A stretch of 39,532 nt of DNA, taken from Treponema sp. (lineage in GTDB: Bacteria > Spirochaetota > Spirochaetia > Treponematales > Treponemataceae). The translations under genes were made by a program, and so were the position numbers. The stretch lies in the NCBI GenBank assembly GCA_024402655.1, contig JAKSTH010000010.1:1-39532 (forward strand). The letters are read 5' to 3'. Positions 16,445 to 25,099 of this stretch are shown piece after piece (positions within the stretch are counted from its first letter, which is position 1; every line of letters begins with the position of its first letter). The notes beneath the pieces are model-generated. The model did not search any database. It was not told the DNA's origin and saw only the letters and a list, made by a program, of their open reading frames with translations.

Positions 16445-17521
16445 ATGAAAAAAATTATTCTTGCAGCTGCATTAACATTAGCTGCTTTCACTGCTTTCGC
16501 TCAGCAGTCAACAGGAAAAGGACCTGATTTTAAAAACACAATTTCAACAGGTATCGTAAATTGGGACTTAACAAACAAAGATGCCGAATTCGCAGGTCTT
16601 TACAATAATACTTCTGTTGAACTTCTTTCTGGAAAAGTAGACTGTGGTATTGATGCTACATTCGGTCTTCTTAAACCATCTGCAAAACCAATTCAGTTTA
16701 CAGACATGAATATCAATGACTGGTATATTGAATTCCGTCCTTTTGAAAAGTTCACATTTGGTCTTCATGATGTTATTTACACACATGGTTCATACCTTCC
16801 AGTTTTAGGAACAAATATTAACAATGGTAACATTGGTTCAGACATCGTTGTTGTATGGCGCCCAGTTCAGGGTATGAGAATTGGTTTAGGCTATGGTATC
16901 CCATCTTTCTTTGGAGAAGATAATTATGCAAACGAAGCTCATCCTGTTTTCAATGTAGGTGCTGACTATACTTACGGAAAGAAGTTTTCAGTAGGTTTCT
17001 CTATCCGTGATATTATCAACAACTTTGGTGCTGGTATTTATGGTGAAGTTCTTGCAGTTGAAAATCTTTATGTAACATATGGTTATACATACAATAATGA
17101 TGCAACATCAATTGAAGAAATGTTTTCTAAAGCTTATACAGACGGTGACATGAATTTAGTTTATAACAATTTGGAAAAAAATATTTTCCTTGGAAAACAC
17201 ATTGTTTCGTTAGGTGCTACTTATAAATACAAAAAAGCTGACTTTGCTTTAGACTTTGCTTATAGTAATATTTCTTCAAATAACATTTTCTACATTGGTA
17301 GTGATATTTCTTTTGCTGCAACTGATGCTATTGACCTTGGTTTCAAATATACAGTTTTAACTGATTTTGATGGAACATCTTATATGAGATTCAATCCAAG
17401 CTTCGACTACTCTGCAAAATCATGGGGATGTGGTGTTGGTGTGAATTTCCTTATGTTAAATGAGAGCGGTACAAAAGCAAATATGCTTTCATTCCCAGTA
17501 TACTTTGAATTCTCTCTCTAA
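16445..17521 (+). CDS. Putative outer-membrane beta-barrel protein
   Basis: 358 residues. A clean signal peptide ends in TAFAQQ at about residue 20. The mature chain is rich in short alternating amphipathic strands with Tyr and Phe at strand ends, for example KHIVSLGATYKYKKADFALDF, and the last residue pattern PVYFEFSL ends in an aromatic-rich strand, the usual outer-membrane insertion signal. No enzymatic motif is visible; a porin or abundant surface protein is the best reading. AGGAG is six bases ahead of the ATG and codon choice is less AT-biased at third positions than in neighbours, consistent with high expression. It has its own terminators on both sides. Confidence 0.7.
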   Translation: MKKIILAAALTLAAFTAFAQQSTGKGPDFKNTISTGIVNWDLTNKDAEFAGLYNNTSVELLSGKVDCGIDATFGLLKPSAKPIQFTDMNINDWYIEFRPFEKFTFGLHDVIYTHGSYLPVLGTNINNGNIGSDIVVVWRPVQGMRIGLGYGIPSFFGEDNYANEAHPVFNVGADYTYGKKFSVGFSIRDIINNFGAGIYGEVLAVENLYVTYGYTYNNDATSIEEMFSKAYTDGDMNLVYNNLEKNIFLGKHIVSLGATYKYKKADFALDFAYSNISSNNIFYIGSDISFAATDAIDLGFKYTVLTDFDGTSYMRFNPSFDYSAKSWGCGVGVNFLMLNESGTKANMLSFPVYFEFSL

Positions 17522-17546
17522 TAGAAATCAAAATACACTGTAACTT

Positions 17547-17583
17547 AAAAGACTATCTGGTTTATCTGGATAGTCTTTTTTTT
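17547..17583. terminator. Terminator shared by the barrel and beta-helix genes
   Basis: AAAAGACTATC (17547-17557) pairs with GATAGTCTTTT (17569-17579) and eight T run to 17583 on the plus strand. The convergent lipoprotein gene stops inside the stem at 17562, and the A-run on the left gives T on its strand too. Confidence 0.75.
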
Positions 17584-19451
17584 CCTTCTGGAGGCATCAT
17601 TCCGTTTTCAGGAGCTGGCATTCCTTCTGGAGGTTCTGGCATTCCATTTTGAAAGTTTTCATCAAATTCAAAAGGCCTGTCACCTCTTTTTTCAAAGTCT
17701 CCTCCTCTTCCAAAACCTCCACCTTTGCCAAATCCAAAACCTGTTTCACTAACATTTACTTTAGAAACAGTTGATTCAATTGTATATGTTTCAGAAGTTT
17801 TTCCATTTACTAAAATTTCACATTCCCCTTTTTTTATTTCAGGAATACTCAAAATAATAATTTCACCAGCCCGTGAAGGCAGTTCTTTTTCAAATAAGAT
17901 TTTACTGTTTTGTTTAATTGAAACCGTTTTTCCACTATATTCATTTGCACCTAAAACTAATATATTCTGAGTGGAGTTTTCAGACGGCATAGTTATATTT
18001 GAAGATCCAAACCCAATTACAGTTCCACCATTAATTACAAAAGGACTATTATCACAATCAAATGCACATTCAGGTGTACTAATTCCACATGCTTCTATAA
18101 AACCACCATTTATAATGATTCCAGAAAATCCGTTTGCATCAATAGCATCATTTTGTGAACTTGCCACATTTATATTTCCATCATTAATTTGTATAGAACC
18201 ACCAGCATTAATCCCATCATCTGTTGCATCAATTGTAATATTCCCGCCATTTATAATTAAATCATATTTTGCTTCCATTCCTTCTGGGGAACAACTTGCC
18301 TGGTTGTTTTCATAAGGCTGAAGATTTGTTTTAATGTTTATATTTCCACCGTTTACAATTAAATATGGTTCAGGTTTTTCTGCACTTTTATTTAATATCC
18401 CTGAACTGTACAACAATGAATTATTTTTATTTTCTGTATATTCTGAATTTCCGATTTCTGTTTCATTATATTTCCAATGTGCAGAAATACCTTTTGCTGA
18501 AACATCAATATTTAAGTTCCCATTATTTATTACAACAAAACCTGCCCCAGCAGTATATTCAACAGTTTTTTTATCAGAATTATCATCTTCTCCTTCAACT
18601 TTTATTCCACATCCCTCATTATCAGTTATTATACCTTTAGAAATAAGATTTATATTTCCGTCATCAATGATTACACCATTTAGCGTTCTGATACAGTCTC
18701 TGCTTGTTTTACCGTTACAGTTTACATTTAATGTAACATTTTGAATTCTTAAATAATCATTTGAATATAATCCATGTTTATATCCAGTGTTATTAATATT
18801 TAAAATTCCTCCCTTAGAAGTTGAACTTTTTCCTGTAATAATTAAAGCTCCTTTTGCATATACAGAACCTTTTTTATCATTTTCAATTGTTTTATTTTCA
18901 TCTAAAACTCTGGAATCTGTTAAATTGTTGACTGTATTTTCATTGACAACTAAAAAAGTTCTATAGTTTTCACTTGTTATATGAAGTGCGGGACCATTTT
19001 CAGTAGATTTTATATTAAGATTATTAAGTTCCAGTATGCAGTCTGCATTATTATTTTTAATTTTTAATGTTCTGTCTAAATTTCCAGACAATGAATATTT
19101 AATAATTTTTGAACCTTTATTTTCAATGGTGATACAATCATTTTCGTCTTTTATAGTTATACCGTTTTCTGCAATGGACGTATTATTTGTATTAATTTTT
19201 CCATTTTGAAATTCAACTCTGACTATAAAATCTTCCTTATAATTTTCTACACAATCTTCTTTTAAAAATTTTACATGATCGTCTATCTGAATACTTTCAA
19301 CACCAGAATTAAATCCCCCACCCATTCTTTTATTTTGAAAATTTCTTTCTGGTCTTTGAAAATTATTATTTCCTTCATTATTTTTATTTTGACAAGATGC
19401 CCCAAATAAAATAACAGATAAAATTAAAATTGATGTACAGTATTTTTTCAT
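17562..19451 (-). CDS. Beta-helix carbohydrate-binding-like lipoprotein (DUF4353 type)
   Basis: 629 residues from ATG 19451, chosen because GGAG precedes it at normal spacing and it gives a proper lipoprotein signal with lipobox FGASC (Cys20). The body repeats short units such as INGGNITIDATDDGINAGGSIQINDGNINV, each a turn of a right-handed parallel beta-helix, the pattern of DUF4353 proteins whose Clostridium thermocellum relative binds pectin-like polygalacturonate. A C-terminal tail is low-complexity: Gly/Phe/Arg-rich, then Pro/Glu/Met-rich. It should be lipid-anchored at the envelope and bind a polysaccharide (inference). The stop codon lies within a terminator stem. Confidence 0.8.
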   Translation of the reverse strand: MKKYCTSILILSVILFGASCQNKNNEGNNNFQRPERNFQNKRMGGGFNSGVESIQIDDHVKFLKEDCVENYKEDFIVRVEFQNGKINTNNTSIAENGITIKDENDCITIENKGSKIIKYSLSGNLDRTLKIKNNNADCILELNNLNIKSTENGPALHITSENYRTFLVVNENTVNNLTDSRVLDENKTIENDKKGSVYAKGALIITGKSSTSKGGILNINNTGYKHGLYSNDYLRIQNVTLNVNCNGKTSRDCIRTLNGVIIDDGNINLISKGIITDNEGCGIKVEGEDDNSDKKTVEYTAGAGFVVINNGNLNIDVSAKGISAHWKYNETEIGNSEYTENKNNSLLYSSGILNKSAEKPEPYLIVNGGNINIKTNLQPYENNQASCSPEGMEAKYDLIINGGNITIDATDDGINAGGSIQINDGNINVASSQNDAIDANGFSGIIINGGFIEACGISTPECAFDCDNSPFVINGGTVIGFGSSNITMPSENSTQNILVLGANEYSGKTVSIKQNSKILFEKELPSRAGEIIILSIPEIKKGECEILVNGKTSETYTIESTVSKVNVSETGFGFGKGGGFGRGGDFEKRGDRPFEFDENFQNGMPEPPEGMPAPENGMMPPEGKKRLSR

Positions 19452-19471
19452 GTTTTGCTCCATTTGAAATA

Positions 19472-19539
19472 AATATAACACTGTCTTTTTTTAGATTCCA
19501 TTAACATCTTGTTATATTAGATTAATTATTTGTTATATT
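19472..19539. promoter_or_regulatory. Three copies of TGTTATATT between divergent genes
   Basis: TGTTATATT occurs on the plus strand at 19510-19518 and 19531-19539, 21 bases apart, and on the minus strand at 19472-19480. The minus copy and the second plus copy also read as extended -10 elements (TGnTATATT) for the lipoprotein and HD-GYP genes. They may be promoters, or a common operator with helical phasing. Confidence 0.45.
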
Positions 19540-19550
19540 TGAAGGATTTT

Positions 19551-20990
19551 ATGGTTTATGAAATTCTGTTTATCATTTATAATAATATGGAACGAGAAAT
19601 CAATATGGCTACTAACCACGATTATTTTTTTAACAAAAACATAGCAAATATTAATAAAAGCATTTCAAAAATTCTTTTCGCCTTAATTACTGTACCTGTA
19701 ATTTTATTAATTGGTAGTCTTGTAAACTTTTTTCCCTATAAAATTTCATATATAATTTTTTTACTTATTTTTCAAATTCTAGATGCTTTAATTCATCTGT
19801 ATTTAACTAAAAAAGAAAATACGATTTTTCTCACCATTTCAAAATATTTTGGTATGATTTCTATAACAGCTTTTATTTATTTACTTGGTTCTGCAAAACT
19901 GGTAAATCTTACTATTTCTTTTGCAATTGCCCCTTTTTTGAGCTGTTTATATTATGATAAAAAATTTTCCCAGCAAATTATTCTTATTCAATACATTTCT
20001 ACACTAATTTTTCACTATGTAAAATCACTAACTTACTTTGAAAATATCACTTTTGTTCAACACCAAATTTCTAGTCTTCAATGGTTTATTGCCACAATGA
20101 TTGGCTTAACAATTGAATTTGTTTTTCTTTATATTATTTGTACATTCATGAATAAAAGAACTCATGAAACTCTTACTCATATCATGGAAATAAATACTGA
20201 AAAAGAAGAAGCAATTCAACTTTTACGTGAAAAAAATAATTTAGTAAATGAACAGAATAAAAAAATTGAAGACCAGAATATTAATATGCATCAAACTCAA
20301 TTTAAAATAATTGAATTTGTTTCTCAATGTTTAGGCAGTCACGATTTATTCACAGGCCAGCATGTTATTCATACAAAAAAATATGTAGAAATCATCTGTC
20401 ATAAATTAAGAGATGACGGTTTTTATACAGAAGAATTAACTGACAGCAACATAGATCTTTTTGTTACCTCGGCTTTCCTTCATGATATTGGTAAAATTCA
20501 TATTCCAGAAGGAGTTTTAAATAAACCTGGAAAATTTACAGATGAAGAATTTGCTCTTATGAAATGTCATCCGGAAGAAGGCAAAAAACTTTTAGAGTTT
20601 TTACCAAAAATTGATGATGGAAAATTTAATGAAATAGCCCAGCAGATGGCATATTGTCATCATGAAAAATGGGACGGAACAGGTTACCCACAAAAGCTCA
20701 AAGAATATGATATTCCTTTATGTGCCCGAATAATGGCTGCCGCAGATGTATTAGATGCTCTTATAAGTAAACGTTTATATAAAGATCCAATGACAGTTTC
20801 ACAGGCAATTGATGTATTTAAAAAATCAAGTGGTTCACACTTTGAGCCTATTATTGCTAGAGCTGTTATAAATTTGGAAAAAGAAATTGAAGCTATAGAT
20901 TTAGAATTCAAAACAAAAGAATCACTTTCACAACAAGAAGAATTTAACTGGTGGCTAAATTACCATGAAAAATTAAATTCTAATTCCTAA
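19551..20990 (+). CDS. Membrane HD-GYP domain protein, predicted c-di-GMP phosphodiesterase
   Basis: About 479 residues. The N-terminal third has six or so hydrophobic helices with almost no outside loops; a helical linker rich in Lys/Glu follows, then the HD-GYP domain. Key residues: His311-Asp312 in FLHDIGKIHIPEGVLNKPG, the paired His in HHEKWDGTGYP (370-380) and the DVLDAL helix. This domain hydrolyses c-di-GMP to pGpG or GMP. GAAGG four to five bases ahead supports ATG 19551, but an extended -10 at 19531-19539 would leave almost no leader, so ATG 19605 (MATNHDYFF) is a serious alternative. With the GGDEF protein at 23122 it forms the c-di-GMP pair of this window. Confidence 0.88.
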   Translation: MVYEILFIIYNNMEREINMATNHDYFFNKNIANINKSISKILFALITVPVILLIGSLVNFFPYKISYIIFLLIFQILDALIHLYLTKKENTIFLTISKYFGMISITAFIYLLGSAKLVNLTISFAIAPFLSCLYYDKKFSQQIILIQYISTLIFHYVKSLTYFENITFVQHQISSLQWFIATMIGLTIEFVFLYIICTFMNKRTHETLTHIMEINTEKEEAIQLLREKNNLVNEQNKKIEDQNINMHQTQFKIIEFVSQCLGSHDLFTGQHVIHTKKYVEIICHKLRDDGFYTEELTDSNIDLFVTSAFLHDIGKIHIPEGVLNKPGKFTDEEFALMKCHPEEGKKLLEFLPKIDDGKFNEIAQQMAYCHHEKWDGTGYPQKLKEYDIPLCARIMAAADVLDALISKRLYKDPMTVSQAIDVFKKSSGSHFEPIIARAVINLEKEIEAIDLEFKTKESLSQQEEFNWWLNYHEKLNSNS

Positions 20991-21037
20991 AATTTATTAA
21001 AAATTCATTTTTTTCTCATTTTTTTTATAAATTTTTG

Positions 21038-21066
21038 TTGACACTGTTTTTGTATTACTGTATTAT
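21038..21066 (+). promoter_or_regulatory. Strong promoter of the GntR-ABC operon
   Basis: TTGACA at 21038-21043, a 17-base spacer and TATTAT at 21061-21066: the best housekeeping promoter match in the window. Confidence 0.8.
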
Positions 21067-21078
21067 GTGCTTAATACA
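21059..21078 (+). promoter_or_regulatory. Predicted operator of the YtrA-type regulator
   Basis: TGTATTA and TAATACA form a perfect palindrome separated by six bases. It covers the -10 box and the start of transcription, ideal for repression by the GntR-family protein encoded directly downstream. Confidence 0.65.
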
Positions 21079-21119
21079 TCAACACAAAAGCGCGGTGTTA
21101 AAAAATTATAGGAGAAAAT

Positions 21120-21476
21120 ATGGATTATCAATTCACAAATGACAAACCGATTTACCTTCAGCTTATGGACGTCTTTAAAGCTGGAATTATTTCGGGAGAG
21201 TTGCCACAGGGAAGTCGTTTGGAATCTGTTAGAGATCTTGCACTTAAAGCGCAGGTAAATCCTAACACCATGCAGAAAGCACTTTCCGAATTGGAACGAC
21301 TTGGTTTAATCAGAACAGAAAGAACTTCAGGTCGCTTTATTACAGATGATGGATCAAAAATCGAAGCTATGAAAAAAGAACTTGCAGAAGAAGAAATCAT
21401 TGCATTTCTTGAAAGAATGAAAACTTTGGGTTTTACCAAAGATGATGTTATTCAATTAATAAAAAAAGAAGATTAG
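21120..21476 (+). CDS. GntR-family transcriptional regulator, YtrA subfamily
   Basis: 118 residues. A winged helix-turn-helix fills residues 10-78 (IYLQLMDVFKAGIISGELPQGSRLESVRDLA, then VNPNTMQKALSELERLGLI and a wing with RTSGRFI). Only about 40 residues follow, a short helical dimerisation arm instead of a ligand domain, which defines the YtrA subgroup. These regulators usually repress their own operon with an ABC exporter, often for antimicrobial peptides or cell-envelope stress. AGGAG precedes the ATG. A palindrome over its own -10 box fits autorepression. Confidence 0.92.
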   Translation: MDYQFTNDKPIYLQLMDVFKAGIISGELPQGSRLESVRDLALKAQVNPNTMQKALSELERLGLIRTERTSGRFITDDGSKIEAMKKELAEEEIIAFLERMKTLGFTKDDVIQLIKKED

Positions 21477-21485
21477 GAGTTGAAA

Positions 21486-22184
21486 ATGGATTCTGTTTTA
21501 GAAATAAAATCTCTTACAAAAAAATATTTTAAGAAAACTGCTTTGGAAGATGTAAATCTTTCTCTTCCAAAAGGTTCAATTGTTGGACTCCTTGGTCCAA
21601 ATGGTAGTGGTAAAACTACATTAATTAAAACTATCGCAGGACTTTTAACTCCTACTGCAGGTGAAGTAAATGTTTGCGGTTATAAACCAGGAGCTGATTC
21701 AAAAGAATTAGTTGCTTACTTGTCTGACAAGGAAACACTTAATGACTGGATGACAGTTCAGCAGCTTGTAAAAATGATGAGCGATTTTTACAAAAACTTT
21801 AATGTGGAAAAAGCTAATGATATGCTTGCAAGATTGAACATTGAACCAACACAGAAAATTAAAGAAATGTCAAAAGGTACAAAAGAAAAAGTTCAGCTTA
21901 TTTTGACAATGAGCCGTGATGTTCCTTTTTACATGCTTGATGAACCAATTGGTGGCGTAGATCCTGCTGCAAGAGATTATATCTTAAATACTATAATCAA
22001 TAATTACAGCGAAAATTCTACAGTTTTAATTTCAACTCACCTTATCAGCGAAGTTGAATCAATCTTAAACCATATCATCTTCCTTAAAGAAGGTAAAATT
22101 GTTCGTCAGGGAGATGTTGATGATGTTCGCCAGGAAACTGGAATGTCTATCGATGCACTTTTTAGAGAGGAATTCAAATGTTAG
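21486..22184 (+). CDS. ABC transporter ATPase of the YtrA-type operon
   Basis: 232 residues from ATG 21486, which has AGGAG six bases ahead; the in-frame TTG at 21480 touches that site and is rejected. Walker A GPNGSGKTT (37-45) and Walker B FYMLDEP (148-154) are intact, and STHLISE gives the switch His. The signature is MSKGTKEK (128-135) instead of LSGGQ, a deviation common in ABC-2 exporters of the YtrB/BcrA kind. It begins nine bases after the regulator stop and overlaps the permease by seven bases, so the three genes form one operon. Substrate unknown; peptide antibiotic or lipid is the family expectation. Confidence 0.9.
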   Translation: MDSVLEIKSLTKKYFKKTALEDVNLSLPKGSIVGLLGPNGSGKTTLIKTIAGLLTPTAGEVNVCGYKPGADSKELVAYLSDKETLNDWMTVQQLVKMMSDFYKNFNVEKANDMLARLNIEPTQKIKEMSKGTKEKVQLILTMSRDVPFYMLDEPIGGVDPAARDYILNTIINNYSENSTVLISTHLISEVESILNHIIFLKEGKIVRQGDVDDVRQETGMSIDALFREEFKC

Positions 22185-22984
22185 AAAATAAAAAAATCAG
22201 AAACCCATTTCCAAAAATTGGATTAGTATTCAAATATGAATTTATGTCTGGTATAAAATCTGTAATGCCAGTTTATCTTGCAGTAGTTATTCTTAGTTTA
22301 ATTACTGGAATTTTCCTGTTTGAAGGAATTGCTAGACTTACAAATGATATTTTCAAAATCATTATAATGCTTATTACAAGTGGAACAGGTTTTGCAGCTT
22401 TTATTATTACTTTGATTTTTATTGAAAAGCGTTTTAAGAAAAGCATGTTGGAAAAGGAAGCATATTTTAATCTTTCTCTTCCAGTAACAATCAGCGAACA
22501 CATAATTGGTAGAATGCTTGCATATTTTGTCTGGTCTGTTATTTATGTTGTTGTAAGCTTTATTTCCATGCTTTTAATTGGAATCAGCCAGTGGGGAGAT
22601 TTATTCAATGCAGATTTCTGGAGTAGACTTGTTCAGGAATTTAATTTGAATAACATTGGCCAGTTCTTTGGAATACTTGGAACAGGTTTAATTTATATGT
22701 CAAGCATAATTTTACTTGTTGTAATGTTCATTTTCTTTGTAAATACAATTTCACATATTGTAAACAAAGGCCGTTTATTACTGGAACTTGTAGTTGTTAT
22801 TGTACTTTTTATAGTTTTCTTTAATATACTTCATCTTTGTTTCGGAAATGTTCAATTTGTAGATAGCCTTTCAGCTGTACTTGGTATTTTCTGGAAACTG
22901 ATTCTTATAAATGCTATTGCAACACTTCTTGGTGGAATTGGAACTGGATTATTCTTAAAGTTCCGTATGAACCTTGAAGCTTAG
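22178..22984 (+). CDS. ABC-2-type permease of the YtrA-type operon
   Basis: 268 residues with about six hydrophobic helices (near 25-48, 58-82, 110-138, 165-192, 198-222 and 240-262) and no soluble domain. It is the membrane partner of the ATPase just upstream and overlaps it by seven bases, so translation is coupled. Between helices two and three a charged loop KRFKKSMLEKEAYFNLSLPV is the usual ABC-2 contact region for the ATPase. No family name beyond ABC-2 can be given. A strong terminator follows. Confidence 0.82.
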   Translation: MLENKKIRNPFPKIGLVFKYEFMSGIKSVMPVYLAVVILSLITGIFLFEGIARLTNDIFKIIIMLITSGTGFAAFIITLIFIEKRFKKSMLEKEAYFNLSLPVTISEHIIGRMLAYFVWSVIYVVVSFISMLLIGISQWGDLFNADFWSRLVQEFNLNNIGQFFGILGTGLIYMSSIILLVVMFIFFVNTISHIVNKGRLLLELVVVIVLFIVFFNILHLCFGNVQFVDSLSAVLGIFWKLILINAIATLLGGIGTGLFLKFRMNLEA

Positions 22985-23009
22985 AGTATAACCAATAAAA
23001 GAGAGAGTG

Positions 23010-23047
23010 AGCCCTTCTGTTTTCCTTTTTTCAGAAGGGCTTTTTTA
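23010..23047 (+). terminator. Terminator of the GntR-ABC operon
   Basis: AGCCCTTCTG (23010-23019) and CAGAAGGGCT (23032-23041) are perfect ten-base arms, followed by six T. Confidence 0.9.
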
Positions 23048-23121
23048 TTTATATACATAATATAAAAATACAGAAATTTTCTTATACAAAATTTTAATAT
23101 TATGGTTTATAATATAATTGT

Positions 23122-25095
23122 ATGAAGACGATAGCGGTAATCCTTTACGATTTAGCAGTTGAATATAATTATACTGTAGTAAACGGTATTGTTTCTTTTT
23201 TTGAAGATAAAAAAGATGTTCGATTGCTCATAAGTACAGTTAGAACTCCTCACGCAGATAACAACACTTTTGATTATCAATTCTGGTCTTCTTTAGATTT
23301 AGTAAAATCTGATGATGTAGACGGTTACATTATAATTCCTAATTCTTTTAACAGTTATTTAGATTTCAATATACTTACAGATCATCTTAAATCTATTACA
23401 AAAAAACCTGTAGTTTCTGTTGCAGTTCCTTTAAATATTAAAAACAGCCATTATACATATATTTCCTGCAAACAGTGCTATATAGACGTAATCAAGCATC
23501 TTAAAGAAAAACATAATTATACAAAAATTGCATTCTTTTCTGCAGAATTGGCATATTCTCCAGAAGGTTTAGAACGACTTGAAGCATTTAAAGATGCAAT
23601 GAAAATTAATAATCTGGAATTTGATCCAAATCTTGTTTTACCAGGAGATTTTACACCAGGAACTTCAAGAGATTATATTTTAAAACACTATAAAACAAAA
23701 GAAGATTTCCCATTTCAAGCTATTGTTTGTGCAAATGATTTTACAGCTGCAGGATGTCTTATGGCCTTTGATAGATTAGGCATAAAATGTCCGGATGATA
23801 TTGCTCTTTTTGGTTTTGATGATGCCTCAGTTGCTTTACAGTACCATCCTACTCTTTCAACCATTAACCAGTTTATTCCACAATCAGGATATGTAGCCGC
23901 TCAAGTTATTTATGACAAATTGAACGGTAAAAAAATATCTAAAAAAAATCTGATTGAAACTTACCCTGTTTACAGACAATCTTGTGGTTGTATTGACTGC
24001 AGCATCCATACAGATGCATTTTATGATAATAATGGTGTTTTCCATGGTTATGACGAACAGGCAAATCGTGAAAGATTCAATGTAAATTTATCATCAACAG
24101 ATAATCTTGCAAATATCTACCAGCTTTTAAATATGATGGATTCTTACTATTCGCTGGACCGAATTAAACAATCTCTTGAACCTATTTTACGAATTACTAA
24201 AGTTTCATTTTTATCTATTTGTATGTATAAAGATGTACTTACAGTTTATAAAGAAGAAGATTTTGAACTACCAAAAAATGCTTTTCTTGCAACATTAGTA
24301 GATCATAATAAAAACATAAATGAACAATATTTTAATTTTGATGAAACAGAATATTTTAATCCACAAAAAACTTTACTTCCTGACTCAATGGATATAAAGC
24401 AACCAGGTATTTATTATCTTATGCCAATCTTTTTAAGAAATAAAAACTATGGTTATATGATGTGCCGTTTTAAAGATAAAAACAGTTACTTAATAACAAT
24501 TTACTCTAAAATTCTTTCAAACTCTTTTATTCAAAGTTATGAATTTAAAAAATCCGAAAGATTAAAGGAAAAACTGCTTGAAAAAACAGAAAACCTTGAT
24601 CTTCAATCTAAAACAGATGAACTTACAACAGTATTTAATCGTCGTGGATTTTTGGAATATGGAGAACGTTTGTTAGATCTTTCAGTTGCTGTTGGTAAAA
24701 AAGGATACATTTTCTTTGGTGATATAGATGGCCTTAAAACCATAAATGACACATATGGACATAAAACAGGTGACCTTGCAATCAGAACACAGGCCAAAAT
24801 TCTTTTAAAATCATTCAGAGAAACAGATCTTGTTGGTCGCTTAAGTGGTGATGAATTTGCTGTTGTAGCACCAGGGTTCAAAATTTCCAGATTGGAAGAT
24901 TTAAAGCATAGAGTTGAAGCTATAAGCAAACTGGAATCTGCAGCAGCAGGTTTACCATTTATTTTAAGCATAAGTTTAGGATACGAAGCTTATACAGAAG
25001 ATTGTCATAGTATACAAGAGTTACTTATTGCGGCAGATAAGAAACTTTACGAAGAAAAAATATTAAAGCATAAAAATAAAGAAAACTTAAAGTAA
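23122..25095 (+). CDS. Cytosolic LacI-type sensor fused to a GGDEF domain, predicted diguanylate cyclase
   Basis: 657 residues. Residues 1-290 are a periplasmic-binding-protein type I fold as found in LacI regulators (VNGIVSFFE, then AIVCANDFTAAGCLMAFDRLGIKCPDDIALFGFDD), but no DNA-binding helix-turn-helix and no signal peptide or membrane helix precede it. A middle domain (about 310-470) is GAF-like in length and unassigned. The GGDEF domain starts near 495: DIDGLKTIND (534-543) holds metal and GTP ligands, the active site reads SGDEF (575-579), and RETD (566-569) is a product-inhibition I-site. It should make c-di-GMP in response to a cytoplasmic sugar-like ligand. CGCIDC at about 288-293 is unusual. 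No Shine-Dalgarno. Confidence 0.88.
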   Translation: MKTIAVILYDLAVEYNYTVVNGIVSFFEDKKDVRLLISTVRTPHADNNTFDYQFWSSLDLVKSDDVDGYIIIPNSFNSYLDFNILTDHLKSITKKPVVSVAVPLNIKNSHYTYISCKQCYIDVIKHLKEKHNYTKIAFFSAELAYSPEGLERLEAFKDAMKINNLEFDPNLVLPGDFTPGTSRDYILKHYKTKEDFPFQAIVCANDFTAAGCLMAFDRLGIKCPDDIALFGFDDASVALQYHPTLSTINQFIPQSGYVAAQVIYDKLNGKKISKKNLIETYPVYRQSCGCIDCSIHTDAFYDNNGVFHGYDEQANRERFNVNLSSTDNLANIYQLLNMMDSYYSLDRIKQSLEPILRITKVSFLSICMYKDVLTVYKEEDFELPKNAFLATLVDHNKNINEQYFNFDETEYFNPQKTLLPDSMDIKQPGIYYLMPIFLRNKNYGYMMCRFKDKNSYLITIYSKILSNSFIQSYEFKKSERLKEKLLEKTENLDLQSKTDELTTVFNRRGFLEYGERLLDLSVAVGKKGYIFFGDIDGLKTINDTYGHKTGDLAIRTQAKILLKSFRETDLVGRLSGDEFAVVAPGFKISRLEDLKHRVEAISKLESAAAGLPFILSISLGYEAYTEDCHSIQELLIAADKKLYEEKILKHKNKENLK

Positions 25096-25099
25096 AAAA

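Noticed and set aside
17725-18744. Several plus-strand frames rich in Pro, Phe and Ile
   Set aside because: They are shadows of the repetitive beta-helix lipoprotein gene on the minus strand.
19530-19550. TTG start upstream of the HD-GYP gene
   Set aside because: The ribosome site lies downstream of this TTG, so it cannot serve it.
21480-21485. TTG start of the ABC ATPase
   Set aside because: It abuts the AGGAG ribosome site with no spacing, while ATG 21486 has the proper distance.
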